A DNA stretch of 64,000 bases from Pyrus communis (GCF_963583255.1 NC_084804.1:25237061-25301060); one strand, 5' to 3'. Positions 1 to 10,210 are shown, counted from the stretch's first letter. Notes: a model not told the origin generated them from the sequence alone. Translations and numbers: made by a program.

Positions 1-206
1 ACACATGCATTCCCTTCACATTCACCCACATGTCCATTTAATCATTCAACCACATTCCCATTAACCACAAAACAAATCACACAACACACCAACACACATG
101 CACCCTGAAATTCTTTGCCGTGCAATCACATGCATTTCCCTTGACATTTTCAGCCATCACACTTCATCATTACACCACCATTCACTCTTTAACCCACACA
201 CACTTC
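1..206 (+). mobile_element. LTR fragment E0, left part (U3)
   Basis: This is C/A-rich, Athila-type LTR U3 sequence with CACATGCA-rich text like that of the other LTRs here. It stops at TSD ACTTC (202-206), where element A is inserted, and resumes at 8902. The true 5' end lies outside the window, so I cannot say whether this is a solo LTR or the 3' LTR of an element further left. Confidence 0.75.
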
Positions 207-691
207 TGATAGGAGCATATTCATGCGACTTAAATAGCTTGTTCTCGTACATTTACGTTATGTTTCTTTAGTTATTTTAGTACTTTAAGCTATTTTCGTG
301 TGTTTGTAGGTCCAAAGGGCTAAAGGAGCAAAAAGATGCATTTTGGAGACTTTTGGAGCACTTTTGGGCTAAGGACGGATAGCTTATGCTTGAAGCCAAA
401 GTGTTGGACGAAATTGAAGACCTAATTGGAGCCAAAGTGTTGGAACCTTGTTCTCTTTAGTTTTAGGACATTTAAACCTTTCCTAATCCCAATCATGCCA
501 TGCATAACACACATCCATTCTAACACATTGTCATTGAACATGCATTTCCTTCATTAGTTAACCCACATGCACTTATCACTTATCATCACCACATATCATA
601 TCACTTAATCACTTATCACTTATCATCACCACTTAACCACTTATCATATCATAACCACATATCATATCACTTATCACTTATCACTTAACAT

Positions 692-881
692 AACATCCAC
701 CTACTTCACCTACAACATCCACTTCACCTACAACATCCACCCACTTCACCTACAACATCCACCTACTTCACCTACAACATCCACCCACTTCACCTACAAC
801 ATCCACCTACTTCACCTACAACATCCACTTCACCTACAACATCCACCTACTTCACCTACAACATCCACCTACTTCACCTAC
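692..881 (+). repeat. U3 minisatellite, element A 5' LTR
   Basis: Nine head-to-tail units occur: seven of 22 bp built around CATCCACCTACTTCACC and two 18-bp versions lacking CTAC/CCAC. The array ends 34 bp before the TATA box. The same array recurs in the 3' LTR (7446-7635), and related arrays lie at about 47775-47981 and 55000-55206. A simple ATCACTTATC-type repeat precedes it (about 565-690). Confidence 0.9.
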
Positions 882-915
882 AAATGACATAGCCATATGT
901 TCCCTCCACTACTCC

Positions 916-923
916 TATAAATA
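916..923 (+). promoter_or_regulatory. TATA box of element A 5' LTR
   Basis: TATAAATA lies in CTCCTATAAATACCC just after the U3 minisatellite. The equivalent position is kept in the other LTRs of this window, which supports it as the Pol II core promoter of the element. The copy in the 3' LTR is at 7670-7677. Confidence 0.75.
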
Positions 924-2147
924 CCCTTGCATTCATTCATTCATGAACATCTCATTTCATACACAACACACCACAAACACATCCCTTTCTTCCCTAGCCG
1001 TGAGCTTCCCATCTCTCCCCTTATAATCCAAACACCATTTTTCCATTCCCCTTCCACTTCTCCACCACTCCTCTTCCATTCCACACTTCCATCCCCCAAA
1101 CCAATTATCCCTAGACCTTATGCTACAATAAAGAGGAAGAGAAGAGAGCCTAAACGTTCATACAATTCAAGTTTGAGTTGTTGGAATGTTTAGGCGTTTC
1201 TTTGATTTCAATGTTTAATTTCAATTCTCTTTGTTTTGTATGAGGAACTAAACCCCCCCCTTTAGCTAGGGGGTGATTCGAAATATATGTTTATGCTTGC
1301 ATTTTGATTTGGTTACTTCTAATTACGTTTCATAAGTTGTGAATTCAATTTGTTTAACTGTTTTATTGATAACCTATTTATGTATGTTTATTGAGAGTGC
1401 ACACTTAATTTTCATGCATGAATTTGACGCTAGAATATAAGTGAATTTCACCTAATCGTTATGAACTTATATTCACAAGTAGTGGAGGTTGCTTATAAAC
1501 AATCGCGTTAAATGAATTCTTGGCATAAGTTTCATGCAATCATAGTAACGAATGCCTCGTCAACACTTATAGTTTTCAAAGAACTTAATGATTCTTGCTT
1601 GTATCTCTATTATGCAATTCATGTAGGGAACTTGTGAGGAATGCTTTGGGTTGTCGTATGCAATCATCCAATTCATTAACTTAAGGAAAACTTGACGGTT
1701 AATTTAAGCGGACCTAATTAACTTGGAGTGTTGAGAATTAATGATTTATTGAAATGCAATTGGAAATCGTTTTATTATGCAAGTATAACATGTATGGAGA
1801 TGAACCCCTTAGCTAGCATTCATCCATTCAATTCCATCACATTCATATTTACATTCTGTCTAGTTTATTAACTTGTTTCGTTATTTCAATTTTCGTAAAA
1901 CCTAAACCCCCCTTTACTTTCTTGTTCTTTAATGCTTAGAATCTGGTTAGTTTATGTTTTAAAGTATTTTTGAATTCTTTGAGTCTAGTTTAGTGTTTTA
2001 TATTGTGTTTTTATGTTTTTGAGTCAAATCCAAGTGATTAACAATCCCTCCTAATCCCCGGTCCAGAACGATCCCTACTTGCACATATACTACAATTTGA
2101 CGAAAAGAGGGTTTAATTTGTGTGCATATAAATCTCGCATCAAATTT

Positions 2148-2165
2148 TGGCGCCGTTGCCGGGGA
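2148..2165 (+). other. Primer-binding site of element A (tRNA-Asp)
   Basis: TGGCGCCGTTGCCGGGGA begins 5 bases after the LTR end and is complementary to the 3' end of plant tRNA-Asp, the usual Athila-clade primer. Its last bases continue into GGGGATTAG, which can pair with CTAATCCC at 2178-2185 and with U5 CTAATCCCCGG at 2051-2061. Confidence 0.9.
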
Positions 2166-2254
2166 TTAGAAAATTTGCTAATCCCTTGGATTGTTTGTTT
2201 CTGTATTGTCTTTTAGATTTAGTTTTTATTTGTGTTTTGTTTGTTAAGAACAAC

Positions 2255-3178
2255 ATGGCACTTGATAACGCTTCTCTTTTGTCACAGCTCATGGAAAGGT
2301 CCCAAATGCAAAGAGTTGATATATCTAATCTTCAATCAAGGAATAACGTGTTTTCCAATACTTACAATTCGGATTGGAGTGATTATTCAAACTCTATGTG
2401 GTGGGAACCTCAAAATGCTCAACAAGGAGGATATTGGCAGCCACCACAACCTCATATTCTTTATGCCCAACCAAATTTAAGTTCGTCAATAGATTATAAT
2501 CAAAAGCTTAACGAATTAATTTGTTTGGTGCAGGGCTCACAAAATCAAGACAATGAGGCTCGACAAGAAGACAAAAGGTTGGATCACTTGGAAAAGCAAA
2601 TTGGGCAGATAGCGGAGTTCGTAGGACAATTTTGCGACCAAGGCAAACTCCCTAGTTCAACCATTGTAAATCCGAAGGGAGGATTTGAAGCACCTTTGCC
2701 GGAAGCACTTATTGCTCCTACGCCATCTAATTCAAGTAAGGTTGTTCCAATTAGTTCTAACCCCATTCCACCTAATATCCCTATTCCTTGCAGGTTCATG
2801 AATTCCAAGGAAGAAGAAAGTGAAAAAGACATCTTGGAAGACCTTCCAAAGGTGCAAAGTAGGGAATTTCATGAATTCATCAAAGGGGATATACTTGAGA
2901 CAACAATGCCCAAAGAAGTTGAATTTGATGACATTGGACAAGTCATAACCATCACATGCAATCTGGCCAAGTCCAATATCCCTGAAACTTTCAAAGGAGT
3001 GGTGTTTGTCATTGAGTTCTTGTCAGACAAAACAAGTAAGTCATTTTTTTCAAATTCCATTACATTTTATACTAACTTGTTGTTTTTTATGAATCAGGCA
3101 CCTACATTAGAATTCAAACCAATGCCGGTTCACTTCAAGTATCACCTTCCATTCAAGGACCAATTCCATGCCGTTTGA
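2255..3178 (+). CDS. Shortened gag-like protein of element A
   Basis: A 307-aa frame starts at the ATG beginning MALDNASLL. The open frame extends upstream into the PBS, but this is the first plausible AUG and element G has the same start. Compared with the gag-pol of D, the whole capsid core, the CCHC knuckle and the protease are missing. What remains are the tracts NTYNSDW (NTYNPGW in D), DKRLDHLEKQIGQIAEF and [17 protein letters not shown], then a KEEESEKDILEDL segment. The C-terminus APTLEFKPMPVHFKY aligns with the start of the RT region in D ([15 protein letters not shown]). A stretch around FKGVVFVIEFLSDKTS has no counterpart in D. It is either a residual protein used for packaging in trans or a decaying remnant. 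The frame is open in both A and G, which mildly favours use. Confidence 0.7.
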   Translation: MALDNASLLSQLMERSQMQRVDISNLQSRNNVFSNTYNSDWSDYSNSMWWEPQNAQQGGYWQPPQPHILYAQPNLSSSIDYNQKLNELICLVQGSQNQDNEARQEDKRLDHLEKQIGQIAEFVGQFCDQGKLPSSTIVNPKGGFEAPLPEALIAPTPSNSSKVVPISSNPIPPNIPIPCRFMNSKEEESEKDILEDLPKVQSREFHEFIKGDILETTMPKEVEFDDIGQVITITCNLAKSNIPETFKGVVFVIEFLSDKTSKSFFSNSITFYTNLLFFMNQAPTLEFKPMPVHFKYHLPFKDQFHAV

Positions 3179-3191
3179 TTTTATTTATGTT

Positions 3192-3227
3192 AAAAAAAAA
3201 AAAAAAAAAAATAATAATAATAATAAA
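3192..3227 (+). repeat. A-rich tract between gag and the antisense module
   Basis: A run of 19 A residues followed by TAA repeats lies right after the gag stop. A longer A-rich version sits at the same junction in G (about 50623-50690). On the aORF strand it reads as T-rich, so it is not a poly(A) tail of the aORF transcript. Confidence 0.8.
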
Positions 3228-3239
3228 AGTGGCGAGGCT

Positions 3240-3917
3240 TCACAAAGGTTGTTTACTTAAAGACCCACTACGTGGCAAAACTCTTGAAGCGGAAGGCATC
3301 GAGACGGAAGGCATCGGGGCAGAAGACATAGGAGCGGAAGGCATCGGAGATAGAGGCATCGAAGATAGAGCATTCGAGGCCTCAATACTTGGCCAAACGC
3401 TGGATGATCCAGGAAAAAGGTGCCTCTGGAGGAAAGACGAAAACCTTTGACGGTCACTTTGAATCCGACCTTCAGACTCTTGCAGTTCATCAAGCTTCCT
3501 CTTCATGCCCGTCGAATAGTTGTTGGCAAGCACGTGCAAACTTCTATTCTCATGCTTAAGCAGTTTGATCTCTTGTTTAAGACTTTCCACCTCTACCATC
3601 AATGATTCCACCTGACGGGAGCGGGCAAGCAGGCGTTGGCCCATGTTGGACACAGAACTCGCACACTGAACACTAAGTGCGAGGGACTCTTGAACGGCCA
3701 ACTCATCGGACCGTCCTGACAGCAGCCTACTATCTTTTGGAGTGAGGAGGTTCCTAGCTACTATTGTAGCTGTTGTGGCGTTCTGCATCACGGAGTCTTC
3801 ACCTGTGAGAGGACCGTTAGAAGATAAGAAAGAAGGGCGCCATACGTTACCTTGACGCGGCGCGGCCGTATCACTGCTGAGACTCAATTCTAAGCTAAGG
3901 TTCGATGGGTTTGCCAT
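3240..3917 (-). CDS. Antisense ORF (aORF), coiled-coil protein, element A copy
   Basis: A 225-aa protein is encoded opposite to the element's own genes. The start is ATG in a good plant context (GAAAAATGGC). Visible parts: an N-terminus with [10 protein letters not shown], which contains an LxLxL (EAR-like) pattern at about residues 6-12; a conserved middle with [19 protein letters not shown]; a heptad-rich coiled coil at about 100-165 ([19 protein letters not shown]); then [19 protein letters not shown] and a C-terminal tail of MPSAPM-like repeats. I recognise no catalytic motif. Antisense ORFs are known in some plant Ty3/gypsy elements, but the function here is unknown. Open copies also occur in C, F and G, with a 3'-truncated one in E. 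A TATA box lies 115 bp upstream of the ATG. It may be a captured host gene or an element regulator. Confidence 0.8.
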   Translation of the reverse strand: MANPSNLSLELSLSSDTAAPRQGNVWRPSFLSSNGPLTGEDSVMQNATTATIVARNLLTPKDSRLLSGRSDELAVQESLALSVQCASSVSNMGQRLLARSRQVESLMVEVESLKQEIKLLKHENRSLHVLANNYSTGMKRKLDELQESEGRIQSDRQRFSSFLQRHLFPGSSSVWPSIEASNALSSMPLSPMPSAPMSSAPMPSVSMPSASRVLPRSGSLSKQPL

Positions 3918-5110
3918 TTTTCAAAAGTGTTCAAAGAGATGGGGTGGATGGAGTTAATTCTCAAAGGGCCGGAGTCGATTTTCAAGAATGGGAATTCTTC
4001 AGAGTGTGTTTGTTGTGGTGATCGATAGCTCTATAAGAAGCCAAGGCGACGCGTCCACCAATTCGAAAAGCCGGAATTTCCGGCGTAATTTAGGCGACGC
4101 GTTCTCTGCTTTTCAGAAGACGCGTTCAACTTTGTCAAAAGATTTCTGACAAAGCTGAAAACACGTGGAGGCCATCATCGCAACTACACATCTTTAGCCG
4201 ACAAAGCGCAAAGTTCGGCGACGCTTTCTCTGCTTTTCAGAAGACGTGTGCAGCTTTGTCAAAATGAGCCGCATCTGCACTACCACGTGTCGTTCAGAAA
4301 GCGAAGGGGCGTCGTTCAGAAATCGAAGGGGCGCCTGCTCAGAAATCGAAGAGGCGTATTCAAAGATCGAAGAGGCGCCACTATTTCAAAAAGCCGGATT
4401 TGCGGGATCAAAACGTTTGTCGACAAGGGTAAAAGGTACCACCACTTGATATTATCTCTATATATGTCGACCTTCATCTTTTATGGCAGGGCAAACCTGA
4501 AGAAAATGCCCAACTCTCTCTCACCTCTGAGGGCGCACTCCCAGCAAAGCCTTTCGAAATACTCAATTCTTTCTTCTTCCCCAAAGATGATACCAGATGC
4601 CTGGAGTACATATGACCCAGGAGGAAACGGCGGATTGAAGCATGTGCTGATTCATTCACCGCTTCTTCAAAGCAAAGGTATCTCATATCATCAAGGTCAA
4701 AAGCAAAAATATCTCATATCATGCTCTTTCCCTGTCTTTTTCTTTGTCCTTGTTCTTACTTGCATGGCAAAGTAAAAGAAGCAATCACCCGGCACTTGGA
4801 GTCAGTCTACCGATCTGGAGCCAACTGCCTGGAATCTATTCCTGATTGCTTACCTAGCGTTGCTCTCGAGTAGTCATCTTCAACGGTTGTTACACTTCCA
4901 GAGAAGGGACCACTCCTGCAAAGATTGAACAAAGAAACAGATAACAGGAGGAAGCTCAGACCTTCGGGGGAAACCAAAAGAACCATCCTGCTGCCCAGTT
5001 CAAGAAGTAGCACAAAGGAAAATCAACGATGGGCAGAAACCAGTTCAAGAGTAAGCCTGTGGAATCACAAAGATCAAAGCCTCAATGCAATCACCAAGGA
5101 GAAGAGGGAA
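3918..5110 (-). promoter_or_regulatory. Upstream region and putative promoter of the element A aORF
   Basis: Read on the minus strand, the aORF is preceded by a leader rich in ACAAACACACTC and a TATA-like TTCTTATAGAG (TATA at about 4032-4037, 115 bp from the ATG). Further up are two ACGTG cores (about 4152 and 4281), two copies of a segment built on TTTGTCAAAAG with TTTTCAGAA and GCGTT (about 4100-4150 and 4215-4265), and repeats of AAATCGAAGGGGCG (about 4318-4375). The region is shared, with few changes, by all module copies. The plus-strand frame at 4248-4775 inside it is conserved among copies but looks incidental. Confidence 0.6.
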
Positions 5111-5233
5111 TTTACACTCCATAACCAGATTTGCGTCCCTAAACTCTTCTCTTTGTTAATTACATTATGCCATGTTTAATATGTTTAGTTGCTTTTTGTG
5201 TGTTTACTTATGTTTTGTGTGAATCTATGCTTA

Positions 5234-5271
5234 AAACATTGAGGACAATGTTTGATTTAAGTGTGGGGGGG
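5234..5271 (+). other. Hairpin plus first polypurine-tract copy, element A
   Basis: AAACATT (5234-5240), loop GAGGAC and AATGTTT (5247-5253) form a perfect 7-bp hairpin. Four bases later comes TAAGTGTGGGGGGG, a longer version of the tract that primes plus-strand synthesis next to the 3' LTR. The arrangement is present in all 3' UTRs of this window. Confidence 0.8.
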
Positions 5272-6920
5272 TAACTAAAGTGTTTTGATGCAAATTCGTA
5301 GGGTTTTATCCACCATAACTTCTAATGTTGTTCCTTGCTATTTTAAGGTGTTTTTAAGTTGTTTTAGAGTGTTTTAGTGTGTTTTGTTTTATAATTCGAA
5401 AATCCCATAAAAATTTGAAAAATTGTTTTGAAAAACCCAAAAAGAGTTGTTTTAAAGTTGTTTTTGTGTGTGTGTTTGTGTCTTAGGGTACCTTCCAACA
5501 CAACGATAAGGATTTGGTTTATAATTGCATGACGGTTAGAAAGAGTTATAAACATAGAGAAAAGTTTGATTTACTCTTGGTATATGCTTGGTTATGGTTA
5601 TAATGTATGACTTCACATGCAATCATAAAAGAAAAAAAAATTCGTTTTTGTAACATGCTTGAAGGAAGAAACTCAAACAAACGCTACATCCCTGTGAGAC
5701 TCGAGCCATTACTTTCTTTGGAGAGTTATTTTCTGTGATTCTTTATTTTCTAAAGTTGTTGCATGATCTCATTATTCCTTGCTTGGTTGCTACTTAGAAT
5801 GCAATTGTATCATGATAGAACTAAATGCTAGAACTCATGCCCATTTCATTCAAAGCATGTTATTGATTTGCATAACACATATTCAAGAAGAAGTTGTGTA
5901 GTGACCACCACCATAGCCAAATAGCCTTACTTCCCATACTTCATATATGTTGTAAGTTTTAACCCCGTTGAGCCTTGTTTAGCCTTTATTCTTTGTTTAC
6001 CCACATTTTCCTCACCTAGCCTAGTTTAGGACAATCCCCACCCTTGTTCTTAAAAGATAGTGAGCATGACTTAATTGAATTCCTTTTGAGTTACATTATG
6101 AAAGAAAATAAGTGTGGGGGAGAGAATGTTTAAGTGTTGATGTTTTGAGATTCAAAAGAAAAGAAAAAAAAAAGAGAAAAGAAAGAAAGAAAGAAAAAAA
6201 GAAAAAAATGAAAGAATAAGTGATTGAAGAAAGGTTCCAAAACACCAATTCTGGGCGTAAATTGTCTAAATTCTCCCTTTTTGTTCAAAAGTTGAGTTTT
6301 CATTCAAAAGTGAATTCTAAGTTGATTCAAATGCTTTGCTCACTATTTCTTTAAAAACCTTTGTTTTCCATATCCCTTCTTTGTTATCCACATACCCCAA
6401 GCCCCGTTACAACCCTTGACTTCTATCTTGAGTGTTGTGTATTTCAATTTGTGGAGTTTGAACTTGGTATGAGCATATGGTATCACTGGTTCTCGCGTCT
6501 AAGTAGTAGCATTCCATTCATGAGATCATATCTAAACATGCTTATTAACTCCAGAAATTGCTTCCTTTGAAATACATATATGTGAGTGTTCGTTTTTATG
6601 ATTACATCAATCTTCTCACATATAACTAGTTTAGGGTGTGTAGTCAGAAAATCTGTGTGAAAAACGAGAGCATATCTTGTAAGGAATTGAGCAAATTCTC
6701 TAAGGCATGTTACTACATTCAAAATATAGTTTTAAATGCTTAATTGTGAATTAGTATGTGGTGACTATGATTAAGAATGTACTTAAGTGTCAAGATGGCT
6801 AAAATCTGTGGGAATAATGATTTTTAACTTGTCTTGTGCATTGGAAATCCGTGAGACGATTGTTGGAAGGTGTAGGTTGTGTTTTGTTCGTTTTGTCTAG
6901 TTTCGTGTTCTTTTGTTTTG

Positions 6921-6956
6921 TTTCGCTCGAGGACTAGCAAAAGATAAGTGTGGGGG
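6921..6956 (+). other. Hairpin plus 3' polypurine tract, element A
   Basis: TTTCGCT, loop CGAGGACT and AGCAAAA pair with one mismatch (other copies read TTTTGCT and pair perfectly). The polypurine tract TAAGTGTGGGGG follows (6945-6956), then TATT and the 3' LTR start TGATAGG at 6961. This position is that expected of the plus-strand primer. Confidence 0.85.
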
Positions 6957-6960
6957 TATT

Positions 6961-8896
6961 TGATAGGAGCATATTCATGCGACTTAAATAGCTTGTTCTC
7001 GTACATTTACGTTATGTTTCTTTAGTTATTTTAGTACTTTAAGCTATTTTCGTGTGTTTGTAGGTCCAAAGGGCTAAAGGAGCAAAAAGATGCATTTTGG
7101 AGACTTTTGGAGCACTTTTGGGCTAAGGACGGATAGCTTATGCTTGAAGCCAAAGTGTTGGACGAAATTGAAGACCTAATTGGAGCCAAAGTGTTGGAAC
7201 CTTGTTCTCTTTAGTTTTAGGACATTTAAACCTTTCCTAATCCCAATCATGCCATGCATAACACACATCCATTCTAACACATTGTCATTGAACATGCATT
7301 TCCTTCATTAGTTAACCCACATGCACTTATCACTTATCATCACCACATATCATATCACTTAATCACTTATCACTTATCATCACCACTTAACCACTTATCA
7401 TATCATAACCACATATCATATCACTTATCACTTATCACTTAACATAACATCCACCTACTTCACCTACAACATCCACTTCACCTACAACATCCACCCACTT
7501 CACCTACAACATCCACCTACTTCACCTACAACATCCACCCACTTCACCTACAACATCCACCTACTTCACCTACAACATCCACTTCACCTACAACATCCAC
7601 CTACTTCACCTACAACATCCACCTACTTCACCTACAAATGACATAGCCATATGTTCCCTCCACTACTCCTATAAATACCCTTGCATTCATTCATTCATGA
7701 ACATCTCATTTCATACACAACACACCACAAACACATCCCTTTCTTCCCTAGCCGTGAGCTTCCCATCTCTCCCCTTATAATCCAAACACCATTTTTCCAT
7801 TCCCCTTCCACTTCTCCACCACTCCTCTTCCATTCCACACTTCCATCCCCCAAACCAATTATCCCTAGACCTTATGCTACAATAAAGAGGAAGAGAAGAG
7901 AGCCTAAACGTTCATACAATTCAAGTTTGAGTTGTTGGAATGTTTAGGCGTTTCTTTGATTTCAATGTTTAATTTCAATTCTCTTTGTTTTGTATGAGGA
8001 ACTAAACCCCCCCCTTTAGCTAGGGGGTGATTCGAAATATATGTTTATGCTTGCATTTTGATTTGGTTACTTCTAATTACGTTTCATAAGTTGTGAATTC
8101 AATTTGTTTAACTGTTTTATTGATAACCTATTTATGTATGTTTATTGAGAGTGCACACTTAATTTTCATGCATGAATTTGACGCTAGAATATAAGTGAAT
8201 TTCACCTAATCGTTATGAACTTATATTCACAAGTAGTGGAGGTTGCTTATAAACAATCGCGTTAAATGAATTCTTGGCATAAGTTTCATGCAATCATAGT
8301 AACGAATGCCTCGTCAACACTTATAGTTTTCAAAGAACTTAATGATTCTTGCTTGTATCTCTATTATGCAATTCATGTAGGGAACTTGTGAGGAATGCTT
8401 TGGGTTGTCGTATGCAATCATCCAATTCATTAACTTAAGGAAAACTTGACGGTTAATTTAAGCGGACCTAATTAACTTGGAGTGTTGAGAATTAATGATT
8501 TATTGAAATGCAATTGGAAATCGTTTTATTATGCAAGTATAACATGTATGGAGATGAACCCCTTAGCTAGCATTCATCCATTCAATTCCATCACATTCAT
8601 ATTTACATTCTGTCTAGTTTATTAACTTGTTTCGTTATTTCAATTTTCGTAAAACCTAAACCCCCCTTTACTTTCTTGTTCTTTAATGCTTAGAATCTGG
8701 TTAGTTTATGTTTTAAAGTATTTTTGAATTCTTTGAGTCTAGTTTAGTGTTTTATATTGTGTTTTTATGTTTTTGAGTCAAATCCAAGTGATTAACAATC
8801 CCTCCTAATCCCCGGTCCAGAACGATCCCTACTTGCACATATACTACAATTTGACGAAAAGAGGGTTTAATTTGTGTGCATATAAATCTCGCATCA
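6961..8896 (+). repeat. Element A 3' LTR
   Basis: The LTR has the same 1936-bp length and ends as the 5' LTR and includes the minisatellite (7446-7635) and TATA box (7670-7677). It is followed at once by TSD ACTTC (8897-8901). Confidence 0.95.
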
Positions 8897-8901
8897 ACTT
8901 C

Positions 8902-10210
8902 ACACAAACAACATTCACATGCATTCACTCATAATCATTCACCAAACTTGCAGCCACATTTCCACCCACCTCCTAGCTGTCATGTTCCCTCCATTACTCC
9001 TATAAATAGCCTTGCATTCATTCATTCAAAGATCATCTCATTCCATTGTAGATACCACAACACAAACACTCCATTCCTTCTCTAGCCGTGAGTTTCTCTC
9101 CATTTTCTGCACCATTTTCTCCACCACTCCTCACCTATTTCCATAATTCCCCACTCCATTCCACACTTCCATCCCCCCCAAACCAACTATCTTTAGACCT
9201 TGTGCTACAACGAAGAGGAAGAGAAGAGGGCCTAAACGTTCATACAATTCAAGTTTGAGTTGTTGGAATGTTTAGGTGTTTCTTTGATTTCAATGTTTAA
9301 TTTTAATTCTCTTTGTTTTGTATGAGGAACTAAACCCCCCCCTAGCTAGGGGGGTAATTCGAAATAAATGTTTATGCTTGCATTATGATTTGATTACTTT
9401 TAATTACGTTTCATAAGTTGTGAATTCAATTTGTTTAACTATTTGATTGATATCCTATTTATGTATGTTTATTGAGAATGAACGCTTAATTTTCATGCAT
9501 GAATTTGACGCTAGAATATAAGTGAGTTTCACGTAATAGTTATGAACTTATATTCACAAGTAGTGGAGGTTGCTTATAAACAATCGCGTTAAACAAATTC
9601 TTGGCATAAGTTTCATGCAATCATAGTAACGAATGCCTTGTCAACACTTATAGTTTTCATGTTGCTTAATGATTCTTGCTTGTATCTCTATTATGCAATT
9701 CATGTAGGGAACTTGTGAGGAATGCTTTGGATTGTCGTATGCAATCATCCAATTCATTAACTTAAGGAAAACTTGACGGTTAATTTAAGCGGACCTAATT
9801 AACCCGGGGCGTTGAGAATTCATGGTTTATTGAAATGCAATTGGAAATCATTTTATTATGCAAGTGTAACATGTATGGAGATGAACCCCTTAGCTAGCCA
9901 TACTATCCATTCATTTCCGTCAATTTCATATTTACAATTTGTTTTCTTTACAATCTATCCATTTTAGTTTAAATTCGTCCAAAATCAATCCCCCCATATT
10001 TCGTTTAAGTCTTAGTCTTAATCTTTCTTATTTTTAGTTTCGCATTTCTTGAGTCTAGTTTAGTGTTTTATATTGTTTTTACGTTTTTAAGTCAGTTTCC
10101 AAGAGATTAACAATCCCTCCTAATCCCCGGTCCAGAACGATCCCTACTTATACATATACTACAATTGACAAAAAGAGGGTTTAATTTGTGTGCGTATAAT
10201 TCTCGCATCA
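8902..10210 (+). mobile_element. LTR fragment E0, right part
   Basis: This continues 1-206 after the element A insertion. It includes TATAAATA at 9001-9008, the CCTAAACGTTC hairpin region (about 9231-9277), the conserved GAATATAAGT block and U5 CTAATCCCCGG near 10118-10128, and ends CTCGCATCA at 10210. What follows is minus-strand LTR text rather than a PBS, so this end is the outer border of an element or of a solo LTR. Confidence 0.8.

Larger units (their letters stand above)
207..2142 (+). repeat. Element A 5' LTR
   Basis: The LTR begins TGATAGGAGC and ends CTCGCATCA, immediately before AATTT and the PBS. It contains a U3 minisatellite, a TATA box at 916, a C-rich/G-rich hairpin near 1248-1272 and a conserved structured stretch around 1433-1474. 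The U5 segment CTAATCCCCGG (2051-2061) is complementary to the PBS/leader. The histidine-rich open frame at 927-1193 is leader sequence and is repeated exactly in the 3' LTR. Confidence 0.95.
5111..6960 (+). other. 3' untranslated region of element A
   Basis: This region resumes homology with the 3' UTR of D and C from CCAGATTTGCGTCC onward. It has no credible gene. It holds three polypurine-tract copies (5258-5271, 6109-6120, 6945-6956), an A/G-rich low-complexity run at about 6153-6215, and sequences repeated in every element here, such as AGGGTACCTTCCAACAC, CTAAGTAGTAGCATTCC and AAGGCATGTTACTACATT. Confidence 0.8.
207..8896 (+). mobile_element. Element A: complete non-autonomous Athila-like retrotransposon
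   Basis: Element A has two 1936-bp LTRs (207-2142 and 6961-8896) that I could not tell apart in the stretches compared. They start TGATAGGAGC and end CTCGCATCA. A perfect 5-bp target-site duplication ACTTC lies at 202-206 and 8897-8901. Internal order: tRNA-Asp PBS, shortened gag, A-rich tract, antisense aORF with its own upstream region, 3' UTR with three polypurine tracts, 3' LTR. Capsid, protease, RT, RNase H and integrase are all absent, so any mobility depends on enzymes supplied by autonomous relatives such as element D. The near-identical LTRs imply recent insertion. G (47289-56600) is a second copy of the same architecture. Confidence 0.95.

Noticed and set aside
692..881. Possible CRISPR-like or satellite array
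   Set aside because: Units are directly adjacent without unique spacers, and the array is confined to the U3 region of LTRs in a plant genome.
927..1193. Histidine/proline-rich 88-aa frame, identical at 7681-7947
   Set aside because: It lies in the LTR just after the TATA box and is repeated only because the LTRs are identical. Related LTRs do not keep the frame.
2148..2165. Possible tRNA gene at the tRNA-Asp match
   Set aside because: Only 18 bases complementary to the tRNA 3' end are present; this is a primer-binding site and no cloverleaf can be formed.
4248..4775. 175-aa frame opposite the aORF, also at 44500-45027 and 51722-52249, and reversed at 18280-18843 and 42145-42747
   Set aside because: It overlaps the aORF promoter repeats, has low-complexity composition, no recognisable domain and varying ends. 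Conservation is explained by the recent spread of the module.
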